DNA from: RGIG5612 sp045601405
GTDB taxonomy: Bacteria > Bacillota > Clostridia > Lachnospirales > Lachnospiraceae
Length of the DNA stretch: 64,000 nt
Assembly (NCBI GenBank): GCA_045601405.1
Contig: JAZRZO010000005.1
Span: 1 to 64,000 of the forward strand
Direction of reading: 5' to 3'
Under the pieces are notes generated by a model, which saw only the letters and a list, made by a program, of their open reading frames with translations, searched no databases and was not told the DNA's origin. Both the position numbers and the translations under genes were made by a program. This document shows, piece by piece, positions 52,097 to 61,400 of this stretch. Within the stretch, counting starts at the first letter, position 1. Every line of letters starts with the position of its first letter.

Positions 52097-53962
52097 ATGT
52101 TTCAGCAGAACCAGGTTTTTGATAATACATATCTGATCAGAGGAGAGATAGGTAAAGGCGGAACAGGTACCGTTTTCCTGGCATGGCATCTAAGACTGCA
52201 GAAAAATGTTGTGTTGAAGCAGATAAATGTGTCCGATTCCTCAGATATTGAACGGGTGCGAATAGAGGTGGATACACTGAAGAGCCTGCATCATCAGAGT
52301 CTTCCCCAGGTATATGATTTCATTCAGTCAGGGTCATCCGTGTATACCGTAATGGATTACGTTGAAGGCACAGATCTTTCAGGCTATCTAAAACAGGGGA
52401 TACGTCCGTCTGCGGATGATATGATACGCTGGTTCAGTCAGCTTACGGAGGTTCTTGTATATCTGCATAAACAGACTCCCCAGGTGATACACAGTGATAT
52501 AAAGCCGGCCAACATCATAATAACTCCATCCAATGATGCGGTACTGATAGACTTTAATGTATCCGTATCCAAAAAAGCGGATATGGTGGTTGGGCTGAGC
52601 GTGGACTATGCGTCACCGGAGCAGATCAATCTGATGCAGCAGCAGATCAACGGTGTATTTGCGTCAGATGTGCTTGACGGGCGCAGCGACATATATTCTT
52701 TATGCGCATCTTTTTATCATCTTATCAGCATGCGTCGACCCTCTGTTTTTTATGGAACAGTTCCCCTTGCAGATATTGAGACAGAATATCCCGAGGTTTT
52801 TTGCGAGATCATAGACAAAGGAATGCAGACGGAAAAAGAAGACCGCTATTCGTCTGCCGAAGAGCTTGCACGAGCCGTGAACGGGATATGGAAAAAGTCC
52901 GGAGGATATAAAGGCTATCTGGCAGCTCAGATCGCAGTTATCGCAGTATCGGCACTGCTGCTTTCGGGAGGGATATATCTGTTTGTCAAAGGGACAAAAG
53001 AAAAAGAGTATAACGAATTCATCGCCTCGTATAACAGGTGCATCCTGATGATAAATAATGATGAGCCGGATGAGGTTATTCCGGAGGGGATGGCTCTTTT
53101 AAACACATATAGTGAAAAGCTTGAAAAAGAACCGGAAAAGAAGGGCGATATACTGCTTGGCATAGCGAGAAGCTATGAGGAAGAGGATGATCCGCTGGAG
53201 GCGTTTGAATATTACTCGGAAGCTAAGAACTGCTTTGATCCGGAGGATTACAAGTATACGGAAAGTCTTTCGGGCAGTTTGTCAGCCGCGCTTAAGAGCA
53301 GAGGCAAGGAAGATGCCGAAGAAATAATAGAGTCAGCGGAAGCCGAGGGTGAGGATGAAGCCGTAATTCTTCTGCTGAAGGCGCAGCTTGAGCAGATGGA
53401 GGGAAATGATGAGGCCTGTCTTAGCTGTGTTAACAGCCTCGAGAAGATATGCGATGACGACGCTGTTATGTGCAGAGCGTATTTGGCGGCGGCGGAATGC
53501 ACAAAAAAGACAGATGATAAGCTTTCACTGCTGAAGACCGCAGCCGGATGTGCCGGAAGTCAGACGGAGCTGCAGCGGAGATGCGGTTATTCACTAATGT
53601 TATTTGCGAGGGATATCAATAATCCAAACATGGAAAAGACTGCTTATGAAGCGGCGGCGGATTGCTATAAAGAAATTGTGGAAAGAGAAGAGGGCGGGGT
53701 AAATGATCACCTGAATCTTGCGGATTCGCTATTAGCCGCAGGGAAGCCGGAGCAGTGTTTAAGCACGCTGGATGACCTGGAAAATTCCAAAATATTTGAT
53801 GCTGATCCCGGAATAATATATATGCATAAGGCATTTGCCTATAGCAGAATGGAGAATGCCTCACGGGCAAAGGAGTATGCGCGTCAGGCACTACAGGAGC
53901 TGAACGAGGCAGATGTAAGCCCTGAAAATCTGAGTGCTCTTAGGGAGATGGCAGGGAAGTAG
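52097..53962 (+). CDS. Atypical Ser/Thr kinase (HSD/DFN) with external TPR domain
   Basis: A 621-residue protein. Kinase domain about 10-260 with GKGGTGTV loop and Lys41, but the catalytic loop is IHSDIKPAN (His132-Ser133-Asp134, no Arg) and the metal motif is DFN (152-154) instead of DFG. Asp134, Lys136, Asn139 and Asp152 are kept, so activity is possible but regulation by an activation-loop phosphate is unlikely (non-RD). One membrane segment (about 275-295) is followed by some 320 residues of TPR-like helices outside. No ribosome site is seen before the ATG. It is the first gene after the hairpin at 51964-52009. Confidence 0.88.
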   Translation: MFQQNQVFDNTYLIRGEIGKGGTGTVFLAWHLRLQKNVVLKQINVSDSSDIERVRIEVDTLKSLHHQSLPQVYDFIQSGSSVYTVMDYVEGTDLSGYLKQGIRPSADDMIRWFSQLTEVLVYLHKQTPQVIHSDIKPANIIITPSNDAVLIDFNVSVSKKADMVVGLSVDYASPEQINLMQQQINGVFASDVLDGRSDIYSLCASFYHLISMRRPSVFYGTVPLADIETEYPEVFCEIIDKGMQTEKEDRYSSAEELARAVNGIWKKSGGYKGYLAAQIAVIAVSALLLSGGIYLFVKGTKEKEYNEFIASYNRCILMINNDEPDEVIPEGMALLNTYSEKLEKEPEKKGDILLGIARSYEEEDDPLEAFEYYSEAKNCFDPEDYKYTESLSGSLSAALKSRGKEDAEEIIESAEAEGEDEAVILLLKAQLEQMEGNDEACLSCVNSLEKICDDDAVMCRAYLAAAECTKKTDDKLSLLKTAAGCAGSQTELQRRCGYSLMLFARDINNPNMEKTAYEAAADCYKEIVEREEGGVNDHLNLADSLLAAGKPEQCLSTLDDLENSKIFDADPGIIYMHKAFAYSRMENASRAKEYARQALQELNEADVSPENLSALREMAGK

Positions 53963-53981
53963 TTATAAGGAGGAGTCTTGT

Positions 53982-54092
53982 ATGAACAGTGATATGATCA
54001 CAGGTCTGATATTGATAATAGCGGCAATTGCTGTGATATTGGCAGGGCAGCTGCTTCTTTTCATTTGGAGAAGAAAGCTGAAGAAGATGTAG
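53982..54092 (+). CDS. 36-residue single-pass membrane peptide
   Basis: Reads MNSDMITGLILIIAAIAVIL, then AGQLLLFIWRRKLKKM. It is one hydrophobic helix with a positive C-terminal tail. The ribosome site AAGGAGGAG is among the strongest in the locus and lies eight bases before the ATG. It sits between two T7SS-locus genes with gaps of 19 and 13 bases. Small membrane partners such as EssA exist in T7SSb, but no homology is visible. Confidence 0.7.
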   Translation: MNSDMITGLILIIAAIAVILAGQLLLFIWRRKLKKM

Positions 54093-54105
54093 TGGGGGAG
54101 ATGTG

Positions 54106-55656
54106 ATGAAAAAAACAAGAAAACTGGTGATAATTGTCGCATCTGTGGCAGCGGCGATCATAGTAGGTCTTGCGGTAATGCTTTCTCTGACAGTTTCTGT
54201 AAAGGCGGACTATACAGGACATATTAATAAAGGCAACAAGTATATGGACGCAGGGGAATATGATAAGGCTGTCATGGAATTTCAGGCGGCAAAGGATATG
54301 GATGAGGACAGGGATGAGGCATACGAGGGACTTTACCGTGCTTATGACAGCTTAGGTTACAGTACACTTTCGCAGCAGATACTGGAGGAGGGCGTTGTAA
54401 GGACAGAGAGTGATGATCTGCGTGGTATACTCGCAGTTGCCTATCCGAACAGCAGATATCTGCAGGAAAATGCCAAGCCGGAAAAGAACGCTGATTCCGG
54501 GCCCGCGCTGAATGTAATGATACTTTCTCTGATAGCTGGCTCAACATATGCTGACTATAACCATCAGTATGATGTCAGGCTCGCAAGCAGCGAGGGTAAG
54601 GTATATAAATACGAGATAGACGAGCTTGGTCTGGAACTTGAGTATACAAATGAAGGGAGCATTAAAAAAGTAAATACAGGGGATGAAACCCCATACAGGG
54701 AAATGATGCCGGATAGTGTAAGCGTTAAGGATCTTAGCTATCTGCTTGGAACAACGGAGCCGATTTCAGTTGATGAGATGGAGAAGATGGAGGGTATTAA
54801 AGACCTGGAGTCTTCAGAGGGTGAAGTGACATTTAAGGCTGAGGGCTGCCGCGTGATAATAGAAACAGAAGAAGACGAACTGATAAAGCCGGATGCGGAA
54901 AACCGGATAATATCCTTAAAGGAAACGGGAGAGGAAGATGATGATGAAAGCAAAGGGTCCAAACGTGTACTAAAGGGAAAGGTTACTAATGCGACAAACG
55001 GGGAGCCGGTAACTAATGCGAAGGTAAAGGTATATAAAGGTAAGAGTGCCGCAGGTAAGCCTGTGGAGATAAAAACCGGAAGCAACGGTTTATATTCGGT
55101 AGAGACCGAACCCGGCGATAATTTTATAGTTGTGGAGAAGGAAGGCTATATTACGGGGAACTTTGAGACCTATGTACTGTCCAAATCCGATATAACATAT
55201 CTGGACTGCGCAATATCACCTGAACTCAAGAACGGGGAGATCCGCATAGTCCTTACATGGGACGCGGCTCCGAGAGATCTGGACAGCTACCTGCGCGGAA
55301 CCTCCGGTTCGGGCAAGCCCGTGATGACAAGCTTCACAAACAAGAAGCAGTATGATTCAAACGGCAATCTCATTGCTGAGCTTGATCTGGATGACGTGGA
55401 CGGCCATGGACCGGAAACAACCACATTGTATGACATGAACGGTAAATACGAGTTTATAGTTACGGACTTTCATATGACAAGCTCCATGGCAAGGTCAAAC
55501 GCGCAGGTCAAGGTTTATAAGGGAAGCTCGCTGGTGGAAACAATAAACATAACCCCGGACGCGGTGAATATGTGGAAGGTTCTTGAGATAGATCATGGTC
55601 AGATAAAAGTGATCAATCAGCCGCATTCAGAGGGGACATCTGGAGTGATCAAATAG
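54106..55656 (+). CDS. Membrane-anchored TPR and carboxypeptidase-regulatory-like domain protein
   Basis: A 516-residue protein: N-terminal membrane segment (about 6-27), TPR-like repeats (GNKYMDAGEYDKAVMEFQAA), an acidic middle, a beta-sandwich of carboxypeptidase regulatory type (VLKGKVTNATNGEPVTNAKV) near 285-360, and a C-terminal domain with IRIVLTWDAAPRDLDSYL and YDMNGKYEFIVTDF, resembling the YfaP/DUF2135-type domain. ATG at 54106 follows GGGGGAG by six bases. Probably an external structural component of the locus; function unknown. Confidence 0.8.
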   Translation: MKKTRKLVIIVASVAAAIIVGLAVMLSLTVSVKADYTGHINKGNKYMDAGEYDKAVMEFQAAKDMDEDRDEAYEGLYRAYDSLGYSTLSQQILEEGVVRTESDDLRGILAVAYPNSRYLQENAKPEKNADSGPALNVMILSLIAGSTYADYNHQYDVRLASSEGKVYKYEIDELGLELEYTNEGSIKKVNTGDETPYREMMPDSVSVKDLSYLLGTTEPISVDEMEKMEGIKDLESSEGEVTFKAEGCRVIIETEEDELIKPDAENRIISLKETGEEDDDESKGSKRVLKGKVTNATNGEPVTNAKVKVYKGKSAAGKPVEIKTGSNGLYSVETEPGDNFIVVEKEGYITGNFETYVLSKSDITYLDCAISPELKNGEIRIVLTWDAAPRDLDSYLRGTSGSGKPVMTSFTNKKQYDSNGNLIAELDLDDVDGHGPETTTLYDMNGKYEFIVTDFHMTSSMARSNAQVKVYKGSSLVETINITPDAVNMWKVLEIDHGQIKVINQPHSEGTSGVIK

Positions 55657-55674
55657 AAACAGAAAGGATTAATT

Positions 55675-56157
55675 TTGTCTGATATAGCTATTATTATATG
55701 CTTGGTAGTACTGATAATGCTCATAGGAGTGATCGCCGTTCTGATGGCATATCTCCTGATAGAAAAAGGTTCAGGAGAGCGGAAACCAAAAAGAAATGAG
55801 CCGGAGTCATTCTATACACCGACAGCTGCGGGGCGTTATTGGCACATAGAAATATGGAACAGAACCAATAATCAGATGTATGCAAAGGACTTCTGCGGCC
55901 AGGTTATGCTGGGAAGGAGCATTCCGGCGAGCGAACCATTCTGGCAGATGAGGATAGGCGACGACAGAACCATCAGCAGGGAGCAGTGTGTCATATATGA
56001 CAGAAGCGGTTTTCTGGTCATTGAAAATATCAGTCAGATAAATATAACCATGCTGAACGGCTATCCTGTTACAATGCCGATGCTTATCCAGGAGGGCTGT
56101 CAGCTTTCAATGGGGAGCAACTACTTTATCATAACAAATATACAGAGGGTGGCATAA
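55675..56157 (+). CDS. Membrane-anchored FHA domain protein
   Basis: A 160-residue protein with one membrane segment (about 4-26) and a cytoplasmic FHA domain: VMLGRSIPASEPFWQMRIGD, then RTISREQCVIYD and the loop LNGYPVTMP. The phosphothreonine-binding Arg and Ser of the GR...SR.Q core are present. Start is TTG with AGAAAGGA upstream. It would read Thr phosphorylation by the kinases of the locus. Confidence 0.88.
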   Translation: MSDIAIIICLVVLIMLIGVIAVLMAYLLIEKGSGERKPKRNEPESFYTPTAAGRYWHIEIWNRTNNQMYAKDFCGQVMLGRSIPASEPFWQMRIGDDRTISREQCVIYDRSGFLVIENISQINITMLNGYPVTMPMLIQEGCQLSMGSNYFIITNIQRVA

Positions 56158-56161
56158 GAGA

Positions 56162-57094
56162 ATGAGGATAGCGGAACTGGAGGAAGGGAAGGTTCTCCGG
56201 AGATTTGCGGAAATGAATAATATCGCACTCGTTCTGGGGAACAACAGGCTGTTTTTGAATTCGGATTACCGGTTTATGAGGGCGCAGAAGGAGAAAGGAT
56301 TACTGAGATGCGTTAAGGCGGCACAGAACGGAAAAACAAAGCTTGTTTATTTTACAGAAGGCGCAAGGCCGCTGTCTGCGATATACGGATGCATGAACTT
56401 CCTTGCCTTTATGTCTATATTGGAAAAGATATTTAATATCATTGACACTGTGGAAAGTAACGGTTTTTTAAAACCATATAATCTTGAGGATTCACCGGAA
56501 AATATCTTCGTTGAGCCTGAAACCTTAGAGGTTAAGCTGATGTATCTTCCTGTTCAAGCAGATAACGATGAACCGGAGGACAACTATATGAGATTCAGGC
56601 AGGAGCTTGTGCGACTAATACACTCAACACCTATGTTTACCGGCGCGGATGTACAGAATATCTGCCGGGCACTTGAGAACGGGTCCCTTGGCGCAGCGGG
56701 ATTGAGCCGCGGGATAAACCATATAAGGTTATCCTATGGGGGAACGCCAAGAGTATATGACGAGGATGACCCTGTTCACGGGACGGGACAGCTCGCCGCT
56801 AACATCCGACTTATCGGGAAGGATGGGCCGGGAGTTCCGTCCTTCCATATCCATAAGTCTGAATTTGTTATCGGAAAAAGCCGCAATAATGCCGATGGTG
56901 TTATTCCCAGGAGTACAGTCAGCCGCATCCACTGCCGTGTGCTTTTTATCAGTGACGCATATTACCTTGAGGATATGGACAGTACAAACGGAACCAGACT
57001 GAATAGTGAGCCGCTTCCGAGCGGCCAGAGAAGGCAGTTGATGAATGGAGACGTAATAAGCATAGCCGGCACGGAATTTATTGTTGACTTTTAA
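56162..57094 (+). CDS. DUF6382-like / FHA domain protein
   Basis: A 310-residue cytoplasmic protein. The N-terminal 200 residues match the DUF6382-type region that precedes FHA domains in clostridia, with NGFLKPYNLEDSPENIFVEP. This resembles a kinase catalytic loop without the catalytic Asp. The C-terminal 95 residues are an FHA domain (FVIGKSRNNADG, STVSRIHCRV, DSTNGTRLN). In canonical T7SSb, EssB/YukC has a cytoplasmic pseudokinase domain; this protein may take that place without a membrane anchor. That last point is inference. Confidence 0.82.
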   Translation: MRIAELEEGKVLRRFAEMNNIALVLGNNRLFLNSDYRFMRAQKEKGLLRCVKAAQNGKTKLVYFTEGARPLSAIYGCMNFLAFMSILEKIFNIIDTVESNGFLKPYNLEDSPENIFVEPETLEVKLMYLPVQADNDEPEDNYMRFRQELVRLIHSTPMFTGADVQNICRALENGSLGAAGLSRGINHIRLSYGGTPRVYDEDDPVHGTGQLAANIRLIGKDGPGVPSFHIHKSEFVIGKSRNNADGVIPRSTVSRIHCRVLFISDAYYLEDMDSTNGTRLNSEPLPSGQRRQLMNGDVISIAGTEFIVDF

Positions 57095-57112
57095 AGCTCT
57101 ATGGAGAAATAA

Positions 57113-58168
57113 ATGGGAAAGCCGTACATAATTATCGCTGATACCGACGAAAATTATATAGTACCACTTGAGATGAAATTCTTAGAGGAGCTTGGTGATG
57201 ACGTTGATCTGGAGATCATCACAGATGCGAGGTATTTTCGGAAGCTGTTTTCAGGGCCTCAGGAGGCAGACATACTTGCCGTTTCGCAAGAGCTTTTTAC
57301 GGAGGATCTGCTGCGTCACAGCATTTCGAACATGTTCATCCTGGGAGAGCTTTCGGAGAACGAGTCCGGTTTTTTGAAAGACATACCATATGTTTATAAA
57401 TACAGCAGCCTTAAAGAAATATACGGAAAGATAATGGCCTGCAGCAGCGAGTCCCTTTCTCTTGATATGTCACACAGAAAAAAACAGGAAGTGCTGCTCG
57501 TAAGCAGCGCATCGGGAGGTGTAGGCAAGACCACGATCGCGCTGGGTGTGTGTACCGCGCTTTCACAGAATTTCAAAAGAGTTTTATATATAAACGCCGA
57601 CAGGCTCAACTCATTTCAGTTTTATCTTGAAAATACTGAGCCTGTGCCTGTGAGCGCGTGCAGGGATATGGATGGAAGAGGTGATATCTATGAGCGCTTT
57701 AAGTGTCTTATCCGCAGGGAAAGATTTGACTATCTGCCGCCATTTGGTGCGGCTCTTTCATCGTTGAATATACCTTATAGCTTTTACACGGATTTTGCGC
57801 GCGGTGCGAAGAGCTCCGGAGATTATGATGTGATAGTGGTAGATTCAGACTCCGTTTTCGATAATGACAAAGCAGCCATGGCATCGGAGGCTGATAAGGT
57901 ATTCATGATAACGGATCAGACCAGAAAGGCTGTTTTTGCAATGAAGCTGCTGATGCAGAACATGAACTGCAGAGATAATGAAAAGTACTATTTTATATGC
58001 AACAAATACCAAAAGGATAAGCCGGACGCGTTTTCAGACGAAGGGCGGGAACCGGGATTTCTGGTAGATGAGTATGTTTCTGAGATTGAGCAGATTGATG
58101 AGCTCTGTCTTGCAGATCTTGGAATGAACATGGATATACAGAAGATATCTTTTTTGATCGATCAATAG
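57113..58168 (+). CDS. MinD/CpaE-like P-loop ATPase
   Basis: A 351-residue protein with a response-regulator-like N-terminal region (about 1-110, IIIADTDENYIVPLEMKFLEE) and a ParA/MinD ATPase domain with the deviant Walker A SASGGVGKTT (Lys139) and DYDVIVVDSDSVF. The organisation matches CpaE/TadZ, which places secretion and pilus machines in the cell. In mycobacterial ESX loci a MinD-like protein (EspI) is also present. It probably positions or regulates this secretion system. It lies between the FHA genes and esaB. Confidence 0.87.
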   Translation: MGKPYIIIADTDENYIVPLEMKFLEELGDDVDLEIITDARYFRKLFSGPQEADILAVSQELFTEDLLRHSISNMFILGELSENESGFLKDIPYVYKYSSLKEIYGKIMACSSESLSLDMSHRKKQEVLLVSSASGGVGKTTIALGVCTALSQNFKRVLYINADRLNSFQFYLENTEPVPVSACRDMDGRGDIYERFKCLIRRERFDYLPPFGAALSSLNIPYSFYTDFARGAKSSGDYDVIVVDSDSVFDNDKAAMASEADKVFMITDQTRKAVFAMKLLMQNMNCRDNEKYYFICNKYQKDKPDAFSDEGREPGFLVDEYVSEIEQIDELCLADLGMNMDIQKISFLIDQ

Positions 58169-58211
58169 AAGGTGTTTCCGAAAAAGGATAAACGCTTTCA
58201 GAAGGGGCAGT

Positions 58212-58484
58212 ATGGATAATAAAGCGGTTGTTATATTCAGTATATTGAGCCGAAACAAAAAGCATGATCTTGAGATCCCACTTGATATCACCGCAAACGA
58301 CCTGGTCGTGGCATTGAATCAGGCTTACAGTCTTGGGATAGATACTTCAGATATTAAAAAAGCTTATTTAAGGTCAGAAGCTCCGATCGCGCTTTTAAGG
58401 GGAAATAAGACTCTTCGCGATTACGGGATAATGAACGGAAGCACGATTATATTTACGGAACAAGAAGATGAAAAACACATATAA
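58212..58484 (+). CDS. EsaB/YukD-like ubiquitin-fold protein
   Basis: A 90-residue ubiquitin-like protein of the YukD/EsaB family, a standard accessory of Firmicutes T7SS. Features are the beta-grasp opening AVVIFSILSRNKKHDLEIPLD and the end LRDYGIMNGSTIIFTEQ. GAAGGGG ribosome site. It overlaps essC by 17 bases, so both are made together. Confidence 0.88.
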   Translation: MDNKAVVIFSILSRNKKHDLEIPLDITANDLVVALNQAYSLGIDTSDIKKAYLRSEAPIALLRGNKTLRDYGIMNGSTIIFTEQEDEKHI

Positions 58485-61400
58485 GATAATAATATCGAAT
58501 AAGAATATATATAAAGAGGGTGGTCTTAATCCGTCACAGTCTGAGGTGAAGGCAGGCACTTTGACAGGAGCGGACATCAGGTTGCGAAGGGATGATTTTT
58601 TTGAACCGGTCGAGCTGACGTTTGTAAACAATGAAGGCTGCTGGACTTTATTTACGGGAGACAATCTTTATATTACTGAGGGCAGGCATGACATAAGAAA
58701 GCTCCGTTCAAGAAATATGGCGCATGGCGATGACATTGAGATACGCTATCAGGCTTCGGACAGGTTCGTATTTCGGATTGAGTTTGCTATAGATTTTAAT
58801 GAGGACAGCCACCACTTTAACAGGTATGCCGACTGCAGGGATATAGACAGGATACTCATAGGGGCCGGCTCCGGCAATAACATTATCTTAGGAAGCCGCT
58901 ATATAGGAAACGATCAGATAGAACTGATGCGTGAGAGAGACGGATTCCGGCTCAAAATAGACCGCTCGACATACGGCGTGCTGCATAACGGTAAAAAGGC
59001 TGAAGATGGGGAGCTCATCAGGGACAGGGATTTTCTCTCTGTTGCGGACACATGCTTTTATCTCAGGAGCGGACAGTTGTGGACGGAAAAGAGCGAAAGC
59101 ATAAGGTTCAGCGGTATTAAAGTCTATGACACTATAAACAGGGGCAGTTATCCGAAGTTTCATCGCAGCAGCCGTATGCAGACCGTAGTAAGCGATGAAA
59201 AGATTCCGGTGCTGGATCCGGCACAAAAGCCTAAGAAACCAAAAAACAATCTCTTGCTGAGACTTCTGCCGTCTGTTGGAATGGTGCTTGCAGCCGTGCT
59301 GATGGCAGTGATAGGCAGCCCGATGATGCTGATATTCAGCGGGGTCTCTGTTGTTTTCGCGGCGATAACAGCTGTGCTTACCCTAAGGCAGAATAACCTC
59401 GAATATAAGGAGTCGCTGGAGGAAAGGGTGACAACCTATGAGGCCTATATTGCCAATAAGAGGGAAGAAATAGAGCGGTGCAGACAGCTTGAGCAGAGGG
59501 AACTGGAGGATATATATATCCCGATAGAAAAGGAAAAACAGTATGTTCATCAGTTTTCGTCTGAGCTGTTTGACCGTATACCGGAGCATGAGGACTTCCT
59601 CTGTGTACGCCTGGGGATTGGAGACATTCCGGCAAAAAGGGAGATAGACTATAAAAAGCAGGAAAGGCTGGAGCCGGGCGATGAGCTTCAGCAGATACCG
59701 GAACAGATAAGTGAGGAATATAAGTTTGTGCATAACGCGCCGGTGGTGTGCGACCTGAAGGAGCACAACGCTGTGGGCGTGATAGGTGAGACAGAGAGCC
59801 GCTTTGAGATAATGAAGAACATGGTGATAGACCTGGCGGCGCGCCATTATCACAGTGATGTTTCTATGATGTTTGTTGCCAGAAAAAAGCACAGTGATAA
59901 GGTACGATGGCTGAGATTTCTCCCGCATTCCCGTAATGATGCTCTTGGGATACGAAATATCGTGTCGGATGATGAAAGCAGGACGGTGCTGTTCGAATAC
60001 CTTTATCAGGAGCTGAACAGACGCGAGCAGAGTAAGTCTTTTGAAAACCGTATAGTAGTTTTTATGTATGATGAGTGCGGCCTGCAGAGTCATCCGCTTT
60101 CACGTTTCATATCAAAAGCAAAGGAGCTGGGAGTAACTTTTATTTTCTTCGGAAGAAATAAAGCGGACATTCCGGTGGGCTGCGGGGAACTGATATTTCT
60201 AAACGGCACACAGAACGGCTATCTGGTAAATGCAAAAGACAGAAATGATAACTATGGCTTTACATATACAAAGCTCACGATGGCACAGGCCGAGAGGATA
60301 GTTGAGATACTTGCACCGGTGTATGTGGATGAGATATCTCTGGAAGGTGATCTGACGAAGAATATATCCCTTTTTGAGATGCTGAATATAATTGCTGTGG
60401 AGGATATAGATCTTAAAAGGCGATGGGGGCGGTCTAATGTCACAAAATCTATGGCGGCGCCGATAGGTGTTGCAAAGACGGGAATAATTGAGCTTGATCT
60501 TCACGATAAAGCCCATGGGCCTCACGGTCTTGTTGCAGGAACAACAGGCTCGGGAAAATCAGAGATACTGCAGACATATATCCTGGCCATGGCAACGCTG
60601 TTCTCTCCTCATGAGGTGGGCTTTATGATCATCGACTTCAAGGGCGGCGGCATGGTCAATCAGTTTGAGGAGTTGCCTCATCTTATGGGGGCGATAACGA
60701 ACATCGACGGAAAGGAGATAGACCGCTCTCTAAAGTCGATCAAGGCCGAGTTGCAGAAGCGCCAGCGTCTTTTCGCGGAAGCAGATGTAAATCACATAGA
60801 CAAATATATAGAAAAGTACAGAGCCGGGCAGACGTCGGAACCGCTGCCGCATCTTATCATCATAGTGGATGAGTTTGCCGAGCTTAAAGCGGAGCAGCCT
60901 GAATTTATGAAGGAGCTAATTTCCGCGGCCCGTATAGGCCGGAGCCTTGGCGTACATCTGATACTGGCCACACAGAAGCCTGCCGGCCAGGTAAACGAGC
61001 AGATATGGTCCAACTCCAGATTCAAGCTTTGTCTTAAGGTTCAGAGTCAGGAGGACAGTAATGAGGTTCTGAAGTCGCCTCTTGCAGCGGAGATCAAGGA
61101 GCCCGGACGCGCTTATCTGCAGGTTGGAAACAACGAGATATTTGAGCTGCTGCAGTCGGCTTACAGCGGCGCTCCGGAAAAGGCAGATGACACCAGTGAA
61201 AAGGAATTCAGTATTATTGAACTTCTGGATTCCGGAAAACGTCTGCCTGTTTATATTCAAAAAAAGCAGAAGAGCGGCGGGAATATAACCCAGCTTGATG
61301 CAATAGTACGTTATGTGCATTTGTTTTGTGAGGAAAACAGGATAGCAAAGCTTCCGGATATATGTCTGCCGTCGCTGAAAGAAGAGATTGCTTTTCCTGC

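Noticed and set aside
53778..53800. Third copy of the 18-base regulatory motif inside the third kinase gene
   Set aside because: GGAAAATTCCAAAATAT resembles the motif but has differences and lies in coding sequence far from a start codon.
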